The position numbers were made by a program, and so were the translations under genes. The notes beneath the pieces are model-generated. The model did no database searches. It had not been told where the DNA came from and saw only the letters and a list, made by a program, of their open reading frames with translations. This document shows positions 35,607-49,862 of a stretch of DNA of 64,000 bases, one piece after another. Source of the DNA: Vigna angularis. Lineage: Eukaryota; Streptophyta; Magnoliopsida; Fabales; Fabaceae. The stretch covers positions 17,181,501 to 17,245,500 of the forward strand of contig NC_068975.1 of assembly GCF_016808095.1 (NCBI RefSeq), read 5' to 3'. Each line of letters opens with the position of its first letter. Positions within the stretch are counted from its first letter, which is position 1.

Positions 35607-36332
35607 TGATGCATCTAGGGGGATGTATTGAAGATGTGCCGTGAGATTGGAGGTGAATGGAGGCTTGGAAGGCAGCTGAAACCAAGGGAACAGTGGCGGC
35701 AGCAACTACAGATTCTAGAGGAATTTCTGGATCAGATTGGCTGGGATCTTTGGAGGTGTGGCAGCGGATTGTTGGTGTTTATGGTGAGTGGAGATGGAGG
35801 CTAGCTTGGAGAGGTGATTCACAACTCAGAAGGCTTCCTAGAGTGGAAGAAAGTTGCAATGGAGATCAAGCTAAGAAGTGACTCTTGGAGAAGGAATTTG
35901 CTATACATTTCAGCAGAAATTCTTTACTACAATCCAAAAGTGAGCTACAAGCTTTGCCTATGAGATTTTATAGATCAATCTCAAGGTTAAGCAAGCATAT
36001 TACACGTTTCAGATCTAAAATGCTAATAACTACCCATGTGCTAAATGTGTGGCTTCTAGAAAGCTTTATGAAGCACGTGACAAATGAGTTTTACATGTGG
36101 AGGAAAAACAATTACTAATGCCGCCCCATAGAAGGATAAGCACACCCCTCCTTGTGTAGAAATGTCCACTTTACCCTTCTCCATGTTTTGGCAAATTTGT
36201 AGCATCTTCTTGTTCTCCAATTTTCCATCCAAAAATAGCAAATAGTATTTGACCTTGGGGAGAATACTCATCTTGGAGCTTTTTGGCCTCCCTCTTGTGA
36301 TGGGTCCTATGGTGCTAGGCCTTCTTGTATCA
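35607..36332 (-). repeat. 5' LTR of the gypsy element
   Basis: 726 bp; begins TGATACAAG at 36332 and ends TGCATCA at 35607 on the minus strand. A TATA box (TATAAAAT) lies at 35965-35972. Direct-repeat partner of 28813-29540. Confidence 0.93.
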
Positions 36333-36337
36333 CTATC

Positions 36338-38517
36338 TTATGAGAGTCAGAAATGAACGCTAGAAAGAAGGAGATATAAGATGAATGTTTCGTTCATTAA
36401 AAGTTGTGCCGAATATATATAGTCAAATATGCTTTTGATAAAGTTCTGAAAAGTAAGTCTGCTCTGACAAAAAGACATCATCAAGCTATGACTGACACCT
36501 ACAACATTAGCCATGAAAGATCAGATCTCAAGACAAGCTTCGTCCAACGGTCATACTATCATTAAATCTCAAGACAAACATCGTCTAAATGGCTATACAT
36601 CCAATGTGTATGAATAAATGATTAAGAGAAGAAGAAAGATGATTATGGAAAGAAAAAGAGCATAAAAACAAATCATCATCAGAGTTGAGCAAGGAAATAT
36701 CTTTGAGTTATTAGAGTTAAATCATTCTACACAATAATAGAGAAAAAGAGAAAAGCTCAAGAAAAAGAAACTCTCCCAAGCTTCACTATAATACACACTT
36801 ATTTTTTTTAAAGAGAGAAAGGAGAATATTAGAGTGAAATAGCAAGAAATACTCTCAAGCTTCAATATAATATTAGTTTACTATTTGTAAGTACAGAGAA
36901 ATTAGAGAAACACTAAGCGAGTCTATAGACAATATTGTATTGAACATATATGCTCTTTGTGAGAGTAGTCGTCTAACGACTTATAACCAATCAGTTGATT
37001 GCAATTCTGAAGAGAATAAAAAAACTTATTGTATAACTCATTCGAGTTAAGGAAATCTACGCAACATATTAAAGGATACTAGGATTGTCTAGTGGAAACC
37101 AGAAGTGGGTGAAACTCAACTAGTCTAGGATAACATGAGTTATTCGCTGACTAGGGATACTAGGAGTGGTGAAGAATACTACATAATCAAGAGTGGGTGA
37201 AACTCAGTCGAGGTCACAATAACAGGTGGTTACTGGGTGGACAAGGACAACTAGGAGTGGGTTAAACTAACCTAGGCAACGTATCAAGGGATACCATGAT
37301 TGTCTAGGGATACCAAGAGTGGTGAAGAATACTACATAACCAAGAGTGGGTGAAACTCAGTCAAGGTCACAGTAAGAGGTGGTTACTAAGTTGACATTGA
37401 CAACCAGGAGTGTGTTAAACTCAACTAGGCAGTGTATCAGGGGATACCAAGATTGTCTAGGGATATTAAGAGTGGTGAAGAATACTGCGCAACTAAGAGT
37501 GGATTAAACTCAGTCAAGGTCACAATAACAGGTGGTTACTATTGGACAACACAACCAGGAGTGTGTCAAACTAAACTAGACAATGTGTCAGGGAGACACT
37601 AGGAGCGTCTAGGGATACTAGGAGTAGTGAAAAATACTGTGCAACCAGGAGTGGGTGAAACTCAACTAGTTAGGGTAACAGTGGTTACTCAGTGTGACTA
37701 AGGATACCATGAGTGGTTAGAATACTCAAATGTACTTCATTGAATATTTAATGAAATCTTCTATGGAGAATTGAACGTAGCTCTAACGAGTAAACTAGTA
37801 TAAAAATTGTTTGTGTGTTATAGCTTATATCGTAAACGATTAGTTTTTAATGAAAGTGATCTCCTAACACACAAGTCTTCAACAAGCGTTATCATCCCTA
37901 AAAGAGTTACTTCCTGCCAAACTCTTGGAGAATGAGTTTAAGTTGGTTCTATAAATGAACTCAACTGAATAGCATTTATTAAAGAAGCATAACCAACTTA
38001 CAATTATAACTCATACCATGATCAAATTTATTGCCGCAAAAAGAGTTACAAAAACATTATTCAACTCCTTTTCTAATGTTTTCCCGCAATTTCAAAAGTA
38101 TCATATTTATAATCACATACATTGATTTATGTGATTCTAAATTATTGCAAAAAATTGTAAATATGTTTTATGAAGAAATCTTAATATTTCATTTCAGTTA
38201 AAGTATGTGATACAACTATTTGAATCGTATAGATAAAATAATATAATATTCAAAAAAATATCATCTTATATTAATTATTATTTAAATTACATAAATTATA
38301 AATGGAAAGGTTGAGTAAGACAAAATTGTATACACTAAACTTATCCAAAGATACACACATAAAGGATATAATTTCGTAGGTGAATATTTAGTTGTTAAAA
38401 CTTCAATTTCTAGGAATTCCATATATGAATTTGGCATACATTTAATTTATAATTTATTAATATTATATAGGTCCTAATAACACACTCATTAAGAGGTAGG
38501 AGATCATATTATTTAAG

Positions 38518-38520
<3 letters not shown>
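36338..38520. other. Unassigned repeat-like DNA right of the gypsy insertion
   Basis: No coding homology. It holds the 153-bp tandem array (37085-37740) and AG-rich duplicated phrases (TCTC(C)AAGCTTCA(C/A)TATAATA near 36778 and 36858). The look is that of a long LTR or leader of a retroelement into which the gypsy element inserted; the family could not be determined. Confidence 0.45.
37085..37740. repeat. Tandem array, 153-bp unit, about four copies
   Basis: The anchor GAAGAATACT (GAAAAATACT in the last copy) starts at 37171, 37324, 37477 and 37629, a 152-153 bp period. Each unit contains several shorter phrases of the type AGGAGTG(G/T)GT(G/T)AAACTCA and GGATAC(C/T)A, so a higher-order repeat built from a ~35-45 bp motif is likely. 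Confidence 0.9.

Positions 38521-38603
<83 letters not shown>
38521..38603. repeat. TA microsatellite, about 41 units
   Basis: An uninterrupted run of TA dinucleotides, the longest in the window. Confidence 0.97.
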
Positions 38604-38605
<2 letters not shown>

Positions 38606-38689
38606 CAATTATTATTTAACATGATTTCAATCAAATATATTATTATATTCTTTATACATCTAAAAGTCTATAAATATTTAATTTGACTA

Positions 38690-39800
38690 GGAACATATCA
38701 CTCAACACTATTTATTTTTATCACATTACTCACTCTTACTTGAATGTCTAATAGTTTTTGCAAATAGACTTTCCCTCAGCTTTATCAACAAACTCAGACT
38801 AACACCACTCTATATCAAAGATTCGACCATTGAAGATCTTTCATTCCATCTCGGACACTACCCAACGAATTTTGATAAGAACATTTACGTAAAACTTTTC
38901 TCCGACCACATTGCATATGATTGTACGAGCTATGCAATCAAACACATTCTTGAATGTCCAACATCCACTTGCTACAATGGCGAAATTACTCTCTTATGTC
39001 TGTAGCAACGATTTCACCCTCTCGATTGGGGCCATAATTATGTGCACGACATCATCCATCAGCACTCCAACCATAAAATATTATGGCTCAATTTCAATAG
39101 CATAATTGAATTCTAATGTGTCCAAATACTCATCATTTAATTGCGATGACAAAACTCTACTAGTCAACTCCTCAAATATTTCATTTAACTGATTCATTAT
39201 CTCTAACCTAAATTTTTTTGCTAATTTATCACCAGTTGCGTCATCCCAAAAGCTTCTAGTAAGCCTAATTCCAGTGAGCCCAAATTTGACATGACAAAGT
39301 CACCCCATTGCTCTTAGTTTTGGCCATGGCCATAGTTATGGCAAGCCAATGCCTTTGTTAGTGTGTACATAATCAGCCTAATTTTTAGGCTCACAAATAA
39401 TAACAGACTCATTTTATATTTATCTCTAAAATATTGAGAGATAATGTTATTTAAAAGATATGTATATTATTTAGCAAGATATCAACAAAATATTTTAATA
39501 TATCATTCCTAAGCTCAATAGATCTATAAATATTCAATAATATTCAATTCCACCATAATGTATCTTAATTTTTACTAAACACTATTTACTATTATCACAT
39601 TATTCACTCTTTCTTACTTACTTGAGATTTGAAAAGTTCTTACAAGTGGGCTTCCCTTCCTCTTCTATCAACAAGTTCAGACTAACACCATTTTGGACCA
39701 TAGATTCAGGCATTAAAGATCTCTCATTCCACTAAAGAGACTACTCGACGAATTTTGGTAAGAATAATTGGCACTTACACTAAAGATCTTTAGTTTCCAC
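38690..39800. repeat. Old direct duplication (~250 bp, ~830 bp apart)
   Basis: 38700-38890 and 39545-39765 share an ordered set of phrases: CACTATTTA, TATCACATTA(C/T)TCACTCTT, TATCAACAA, CAGACTAACACCA, GA(C/T)GAATTTTG(A/G)TAAGAA. Divergence is heavy. This could be the pair of LTRs of a very old short element or a segmental duplication; nothing coding lies between them. Confidence 0.5.
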
Positions 39801-40079
39801 TGTGGATGCTAAATGTTCAAACTTCATGTCCGTTGAGATAACATCGTTAGAATAAATCATCACATCTAAGGTATTGAATTTGAACCATAATATTTGGTGA
39901 TAGGTCCTAGTGTGTAATGTGACACACACTAGTAGTCCCAATTGAGAGGACAAAGTTGTTGTAAATCGAAGAGAGTAATATGGTCATTGTAGGACATGTT
40001 TGATTGCATAGCCAACACAATCATAGTAGAAGACATACCAAATGTTTGAAAGGGTTCATGGCTATGTTGAGGATCATAT

Positions 40080-41010
40080 GTGATGTGGCTGAGAAAATTA
40101 TTTTGTATGTTCTTGCTATGCCAAATTTGATTGAAACACTTTCCTTGGAAATCAATGTTTTGGTAGTGGTATTAGAGTTGTTCTTAGTCAACATAATCGT
40201 CCTATTATATGTCTTCGTTTTCAAAAACTATTTGCTTGAACATACATTTATTATAAAAACAAATAAAAAAGTATGAAGGAATTGTTGGAGAAAATCTGCA
40301 AACTTGTAAATAACAACAACGGATATGATTTTACAATCAAATATAAACCTGGAAAAGAAAATATTCTAGCCTATTCTTTTTGTGAGCTTGTGCTGAATTC
40401 ACTATATTATGACTCCAGGAAGTTGCATAATTAACTATAACTAATAACACCTTATTTGACTTTATATTCGAAATGCATTAACAAAAGTTAAGATTCCAAT
40501 TCTTTAGCTAAAGATGGGTTACTATTTTGAAAGGGTAGATTGATGCTTCTTTGGAATGACGGGTTAAAACATAAGTTATTTACGAGTTTCATGATAGGGA
40601 AACGGGGTCATGCAGGAATTGTCAAAACATTTGATAAAATACCACATCAATTTTTCCATTAGTCAATAAACCAAAGTTGATTAAGCTTTACCTTCTCATT
40701 TATTAAAACCTTTACCTATTCCTCATCAGGTATAAGATGATATTGCCCTAGATTTCATCACCTATTAGCCTTATCTCATGGATATTCTACTATTTTGGTA
40801 CTAGTTCATAAATTTTATTACTTTAAAATCGGGCTTTACACTAAAATTGTAGCTAAAGCATTCGTCAATAATGTGAGAAAAATTCATGACTATATTAAAT
40901 ATGAGGTTTTAATTTATTTAAGATGCTTTGTGTAGTACCAAAACATGGCAACCCATGTTACATTGGTTTCAATATTGGTCTGATAGTTGTTTTCGTCTTA
41001 GAGTTTATCT
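40080..41010 (+). pseudogene. Gypsy pol fossil (RNase H to integrase)
   Basis: Across shifting plus-strand frames, landmarks of a gypsy pol appear in order: a VLAMPNLIETLSLE segment near 40115 (RNase H start), FIIKTNKK near 40250, then YDFTIKYKPGKENILA near 40325 (RNase H end). These are followed by a GHAGIVKTF block near 40610 (integrase zinc region), PLPIPHQV near 40720 with the following D..LDFI, and a segment resembling integrase (AKAFVNNV) near 40855. Many stops and frameshifts mark it as ancient. LTRs were not found. Confidence 0.75.
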
Positions 41011-43836
<2,826 letters not shown>

Positions 43837-43930
43837 CTTTAACTCTCCTGACAAACTCTTCTTCTTCCTTTGGTTACCGCCGACAACAGCTGCGTCTACG
43901 CTCTCTTTGACGTTGAGATTGCAAAAACGT

Positions 43931-44027
43931 TTCTTATACAATTCCCTTTGGACCGTTCAAATTCCTTCCTTAACATGTGACATTACTGGGCCTATCGGAT
44001 TGATGGGCCTTTGGACCCATAAGCCCA
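43931..44027 (-). promoter_or_regulatory. SUMO promoter: TATA-like box and three site II motifs
   Basis: A TATA-like TATAAGAA (minus strand) lies at 43938-43931, about 95 bp upstream of the ATG. Further upstream are TGGGCC at 43987-43992 and 44004-44009 and the inverted AGCCCA at 44022-44027. These match the TGGGC(C/T) site II motif bound by TCP factors and common in plant housekeeping promoters. Confidence 0.6.
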
Positions 44028-44099
44028 ATGCTTATTTGGATTGGATAAGGCTGCTAGGCAGCAGTTACAAGTTTGATTTTAATGAATCTTATCCCTGTC

Positions 44100-45994
44100 A
44101 ATAAAAGTTCAGATGCTTTGAATTTGAATTTGAATTTGATTTGAACGGGCAGTTAAAAAATTGAATTTCAATTAATACTCTCGAACTCAGGAAAAATAAA
44201 TATGCTTTAATTAATAGTATAAAAACATGTGCATCAAGCCTACCTTATCTTATACGAAAAAAAAAAACAAATAATAATATTATTAAATACATAGGTCTTA
44301 TTCTATTAAAATAGATTAATTAAATTTTAAAAGAATATTCATACAACACAAAAATAAATTAATAAAACAATTTATATGAATAAAATGAATAATCACAAAT
44401 AATTGATATTAAGTGTAACATCTCAATTTTCAAAGCATTCAACTATTTTAGGATTTGTCACACCTTCAATAATACACAATATTTAATTCAAAGAAACATA
44501 TAAAATACTATTACATATATTCAAATATAACTTATAATAGCAATACTTGAGATGGAATGATTATTAAAATATTATGATAACTTTCAAGATAAAGTCTCTA
44601 CATTAATACATCACAATACTTAACGCCATCATAAAATCTACTCATGAGATCCATGGAACTACATCAAGCACATAACTACTAAACACCAACATGGAGTCTC
44701 ACCACAAGGTCCATGGAGTTATGCCAATATATATATCATACCAACAACCAAAATTCGGTATCACTCTCATATCATACTTGAAGAAGCATCATACACACAA
44801 TTATATCCATCAACCATTAACATATACAATATCCACATCATATATGATCAATTTGTATAAAACATTCTAAACCATATCAACTTTTGAAAGTACAGAAAAC
44901 ATATAGGAAAACCCAAAATAGAGGACTAATACTAGACCAACGCCCAATGAGGAAGTCACTTTCCAAACAAATTAATAGAAATAAAAGTCTTGACCTGCAA
45001 TAGAGAAGTGCACTCCACGCCACTTCTTACCACCCAACGCCTACCAAAGAGAAAGCACAACGCTCAACAGCCTAGAGTTTCCCCTCAAGGCCAAGAACAC
45101 AGTGAGCTCATTGTCATCGCAACGCTCAATACCCTGGAGTTCAATGGCTCTTTGACTTCGTGACGCTCAGGGCCACTTTGTGCCCCTCAACACCATACCA
45201 AAAAGCCAAAATCTTTGATTCTTGATTTATGTGTAATGAACCATTTCCAAATGACCAAATTGGTGTCCTAATACTTGAAATTACTTGGGAAACATGTGTA
45301 AACCTTGGTTTGGTATCAATTTGCTCAAATGGTCAATTACTCAATCCATTAGATCAATCTCACACTTATCAAAACCCAATAACCAATTTAGTATGCTTAT
45401 CCATTTTATTTCAATATGATAATAGGTAAGTCTTAAATGACCCAAACTAAAATTTTTAACTCCTAACTGACTTAAAAACCAACTTCCTTAGAATTTCACT
45501 TGAACAAAACTCCTTTTTCACCCAAAATCATAACCTTTTACTCATGCATATACCCAACACCTAAACCACTAAATCTTTTCCTTAATTTCATCAATTCAGA
45601 TTAGCAAACACCTTTAATTTGACCAGCAACTCCTTTCTAACTGTCTTATACTAAACCAAAAATTATAAACAAAATAATCCAATTACTTATACCATATCAC
45701 AACAACATTTTAGCATAATTCAATTTAATTAAACAATCATTCATAATCATCATAAATCATCCAAGACCAATAACATTCAACCAACAATTCATAATAGACA
45801 TTCATCACATCAAACCACAAAATTTCATAACATTTCACATATCTAGCACAAATTATAAATATCATTTAAATTAAAAGTATTAGGTAGCTTCTCTTATCTG
45901 ACAGAAGACTAAACCACTATAAAAAGCCTAAAATAGCTCCACAAACACAGGAAGCTTTATCTGCTTGTACGAACAACAGAAAAACAATTATAAT
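44100..45994. other. Gene-free stretch, probable LTR or LTR fragment of unknown family
   Basis: From about 44414 (TGTAACATCTCAATTTTC) the text resembles gypsy LTRs of legumes, with GC-richer phrases such as ACGCTCAACAGCCTAGAG and ACGCTCAGGGCCA near 45060-45170. No coding sequence, partner LTR or target duplication was found, so this is a weak call. Confidence 0.4.
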
Positions 45995-46976
45995 TGTTGA
46001 GATCGCTATCGCACAACGGAACATTTTAATGAGCGTGATAAATGGACAATAACCAAGAGGGGAGGGGTGAATTGGTTCTATTAAAATTATGATTTTCTTT
46101 TAGAACTTTTATCAAACGGTTTATATGCAAGAGTTGTAAAGATAGAGAAAATCACACAAGAAATTTTATCCTGGTTGAATCAACAGATTCTACATCCAAT
46201 CATTAATCACTATAAAGAGTGATGAACCTTTTCACTATAAATCAGTATCAAATTACAATATAGAAAAAAAGGATTGAGATTAGAAATCATCTCTCTTAAC
46301 AGATAAGAGATGAAGACACATACTTTTGATGCACAAAAGGATGAACAACTTGATTGTGCTTTGTAGGTATACTCGACCACTTAGACACACCAAAAAAGAG
46401 CACTTCCTCCTACAAGCACCAAGTTCACAAGCTCCCTTTTCACCCATAGAGAGTTTCCCTTAGGCACACAACTCTAATACTCTCAAATGAAAATTTACCT
46501 TCTAAGAGTTGTGGAGAACTCTATTTATAAGCCAAGGTTCGTGCGGGGTCAAAAAAAATGAAAAGATAGCTCCCAACTACGAGTAATAATCGATTATCAA
46601 AAGTGATAATCGATTATTTTAGGCCGTTATGGGTTTTGGAAAATGTGATAATTGATTATCCTTAGTGATAATCGATTATTGCCGAACCCTGGACAATATC
46701 AAAAGTTGCGGTGATAATCGATTATTGTCGCGACAAACCCTTTTCTAATTTTGCATGTGATAATCGATTAAGCCTTGAGATAATCGATTATTGCCACAAC
46801 ATAGCTATACTAAAAAGCAATTTACAAGTCTTCTTATGATGTACAAGTAAAAGCAAAAGCCTAATAAAAGATTTTCAACAAAAATGCTTTAACAATGTAA
46901 GTAAATAATTCTTCAAGGCTTCAAGTGCATCATCATCAAAATCTCTTCAACGCATCAATGTTTCATATTGGTAACA
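45995..46976 (-). repeat. 3' LTR of the copia-type element
   Basis: 982 bp; minus strand TGTTACCAATATG...GATCTCAACA. Its upper ~770 bp match 51697-52501. It contains palindrome pairs at 46586-46791. The outer ~210 bp have no match because the partner is truncated. Confidence 0.8.
46586..46791. repeat. Paired ATAATCGATTAT palindromes, 20-bp spacing
   Basis: Motif starts at 46586/46606, 46648/46668, a single copy near 46713, and 46760/46780. Every pair is exactly 20 bp apart with an 8-nt spacer (CAAAAGTG, CCTTAGTG, GCCTTGAG). Confidence 0.92.
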
Positions 46977-46993
46977 ATCTCCCTCTTTTTTAT
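46977..46993 (-). other. Polypurine tract of the copia-type element
   Basis: The minus strand reads AAAAAAGAGGGAGAT directly before the LTR start TGTTACC, the usual plus-strand primer of copia elements. Just upstream is the TTTTTGATCATCATAAAAA phrase common before copia LTRs. Confidence 0.7.
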
Positions 46994-47366
46994 GATGATC
47001 AAAAACTTGTTGAAGACTTGTGATATGTCTTGTTCTTGAAGGTTTTATTCTTAATTTGACAACTAAGACGGAAAGAGTAATTAATCCAGAATAGAGATAA
47101 ATAACAAGATATCAGCAAAATTATATATCTCCCCTCAAATAGGTATTAGTTATCACAAGATTATCACATAAGATGTCAATAAAACATTTCTCCCCTTTTT
47201 TATCATAATAAAAAAATTATCTAATATTTATGCTACTGCCCCTAAATTAGTTAATTCAAAAAGAATTTAGGTCCCTTAAAATTATTAAAACTACTTCCCC
47301 TAAATGTAATATTCTCCTTAAAATCAAAAATAGATTCTTAAAATTTTTAAAAAAGTTTTTTTTAAG

Positions 47367-47470
47367 ATAACCGATTATCATTTTTGATATTCGATTATTG
47401 GCGAGCCAAATTGTCAAAATTAAAATTTTGAGACCTTGATAATCGATTATCACCCTTGATAATCGATTAC
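47367..47470. repeat. Two more palindrome pairs, internal to the element
   Basis: Starts at 47367/47387 and 47439/47459, again exactly 20 bp apart (spacers CATTTTTG and CACCCTTG). This cluster lies outside the LTR, between gag and the purine tract. Confidence 0.9.
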
Positions 47471-47675
47471 TGCGCGTTAATTTCTGAAAAATGCAAATTT
47501 GGGCCAACTTTCCACCCTAAGACATATTTAACACTCGTAAATTATTTCAAAGCTCTTAAAATTTACCAGGATACCATAAAGCCTTCTTTTCCTTTTGAAA
47601 ATTTAACTCGCAAAACAAAACAATAGAGTTTTGGTCCCCATAATCTCATTTAGGTCCTTTGAGGTTAGAGGTAAA

Positions 47676-48470
47676 TTACTTTATAACAAAAATCCAAGCA
47701 TATTTTCCATTAGGAACATCAAAATGTTTGATTATACATTTATTAGCAGCGTGTCCCTTTTTCATACAATAAAAACATGTGACAACATTTGAATTTTTAC
47801 AACACATAATTCCTTTTGGAACCCATACCCAACGAGTTCTTTTAATTTGGTTCTTACTTTTAAGAACACTTTTATTTTTATAAAGCTTTAAGAGATATAG
47901 GCATTTTAACATTATTATTTCTTGTTGCCACTTCAAGCAGATTTTCAAGAATATCAATATCAAGCATGTGACTCTTACATGAAAGACATTCAACAGGATG
48001 TTCAACATTTGAAGACTCTTTCATTTCTAAATTGAAAATTTTATTCCTTAAAATAACTTCTTGATCTAATGTCTTCTCATATTTAATTTTTAAATCCGTA
48101 AACTCATTTTTCAAATTTTTATGAGCAGTATCCAATTTCTCATATTCATTAAGCAATTCAAGAAAAGCCTTTTGTAGATCAATTTCACTAGTGTCAGAAC
48201 TAGAGCAACTAACTCGACTTGTAGTGTCATCAGTATTCGTCATCAAGCACAAGTTGTCTTTTTCATCAGAAACACTTGAACTAGTTGAGCTTGAGTCATT
48301 ATCATTCCAAGCTATATAGGCCTTCTTCTTCTTGTGAAATTTTTGTTCTTTCGTTTCTTCACCTTTCATGTTGTTTGGACAATTGGCTTTCACATGGCCT
48401 CTTTCACCACATCTATATAACATTTGTAGCTTGATGTGGAGCCTTGATTGTCCTTCTTTTTCTTCAAGTG
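47676..48470 (-). pseudogene. Copia gag C-terminal region with two zinc knuckles
   Basis: The main frame (48423-47878) starts with a CCHC knuckle (CGERGHVKANC, first Cys in the preceding RC), then a Lys-rich stretch, a Ser/Asp-rich acidic segment and a coiled coil (about residues 85-140: LLNEYEKLDTAHKNLKNEF). After a frameshift near 47880 the second frame adds another knuckle (CFYCMKKGHAANKC) preceded by WVWVPKG. The N-terminal gag domain is missing because the Athila-like LTR begins at 48479. Confidence 0.85.
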
Positions 48471-48478
48471 TTGGCTTC

Positions 48479-49862
48479 TGTTAACACCTCGACAAGTGTA
48501 CCGAATCATTTAAGTAATATAAAATGGTAAGACCAAATATCGTTTCCCTAGAGACTCGTGTGACATTAAACGATTGTGTAATTATTTAACTAATTTATAC
48601 TAAAGAATGATTCCTTTGAGTGAGGTTTAAGTGCAATGAAATTAAACATAATGCTCTGAATGTAAAATGATCTTTTATAGCTAAAACAATAGTGAATGAA
48701 TGAGATTAAAGATGATATGAGATGGTAATGTTGGGGTTAAATGTCACCTACATCACTTTCTGCATATTAGAACTCATCTTCTTCCTTCAAATGCTAATAT
48801 CAACTTACTAAATTACTCAAAACCTAATTCCTTAGAAAAAAGAGCCTATACTTGCTTGTTAGACTTCAATTTCTTGAAAATCCTAATAATCACTTTCGCA
48901 TTAATAAAATAAGTTTATGATAACTATAGGTCCTAACTCTATTCCTATATATTATTTCCTTTAAGTAGCTTAATTCAAGTCAAGGTTCATGAGCTATTTT
49001 CCACAGCAAATAAACCCCAAAAATCAAGTTATGAATGACCAAAAACATAACAAGCATTAAGAATAGGAGAAAACCACTAGTATTCAATGAAAGAAGCTTA
49101 ATATAAATTCAAAACATGTTCATATACAAGAAGTTCAGAGGTTACATCCTTACCCAACAAAAAATGAGGTTAGCTCTCCATTGTCATGGAGAGTTTGAGC
49201 TTGCAATGGATGAAAATGGAGGAGATGAAGACTCATAGAAGAGGAATGAAGAGCTCCCACACACCCAAATTGGCTCTAAGAGGACCAAAGTGGTGTTTTC
49301 GTGCTTCAGCCGCGAAAAGATAGCACCCTCATTGCATGGTAGCCTTAAATAGGTATAGGGTGCCACATCAACAAGTGTGGCGCTCAGCGCCCAGACAGGA
49401 GGATGCCCAGGCGCGAGAGCTGCGCAGCAGATGACGCTTAACGCCTTGAATGGGGCACCCGAGCACGAGGAATGGCGCTCAGAGCCCTTTCTAGGTCGCC
49501 CGGGCGTGAGGAATGCGAACTAAATGGGGCTTAGTGCCTTGACTGGGCGCCCAAGCGTGGAAATTGCGAGGCTGCTGGTGCTCAACACCCTTGGAGGGCG
49601 CGCAGGCATGAGAAATGCCTTCACGTGCCTTCTATTTTAATGCTTTTGCTGCTTTTTCTGGGTTCTAGCTCCTTGATAGTTTTGATGTTCTTCCACAATT
49701 TGCCTATAAAAATGAGGGAATTAGTGATGAAAACTTTTAAGTGTAACCTGACTAAACTTATTCATAAAAGTTAGATAGAGGAGAGGATTAAGCAAGTTTC
49801 AAGCTCAAAGAGAGTTGATTTGGAATAAAAATGCACCAAGATGGTAAGAATTCCCGTTATCA
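48479..49862 (-). repeat. 3' LTR of a nested Athila-like element
   Basis: 1384 bp; minus strand TGATAACGGGAA...GGTGTTAACA. The sequence before it on that strand, AAGTTTGGAGTTGT, matches the AAGTTTGGGGGAGT tract preceding Athila-type LTRs (compare 62672-62685). The distal end with GGTACACTTGTC is shared with the LTRs at 57259 and 63780. Confidence 0.75.
49376..49620. repeat. GC-rich repeat of ~60-bp modules in the Athila-like LTR
   Basis: About four degenerate modules each combine a (G)CGCTCAGCGCC-like half with a GCCCGGGCGTGAG-like half. They form an abrupt 245-bp GC-rich island in AT-rich LTR sequence. Confidence 0.75.

Larger units (their letters stand above)
28813..36332 (-). mobile_element. 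Ty3/gypsy LTR retrotransposon, 7520 bp, TSD CTATC
   Basis: Two LTRs of 726-728 bp (35607-36332 as 5', 28813-29540 as 3') bound an interior with gag, protease and pol on the minus strand. A perfect 5-bp duplication CTATC flanks it (28808-28812 and 36333-36337). LTRs run TGATACAAGAAGG...ATGCATCA; the 3' copy ends TA instead of CA on this strand. Protease-RT-integrase order is gypsy. Three defects are seen: a TGA in the gag zinc knuckle, a frameshift between protease and RT, and loss of RNase H. No canonical chromodomain is visible. The last pol codons lie inside the 3' LTR, a trait I know from the CRM group; clade assignment is tentative. Confidence 0.95.

Noticed and set aside
28813..36332. 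Duplicate 77-codon ORFs at 29091-29324 and 35885-36118 as a duplicated gene
   Set aside because: They lie at the same place in the two LTRs of the gypsy element; identity comes from the LTR duplication.
37085..37740. Regulatory repeat of a host gene
   Set aside because: No gene lies nearby; the surroundings look like retroelement DNA.
38911..39105. 64-codon plus ORF between the old duplicates
   Set aside because: No family resemblance and no support from flanking signals.
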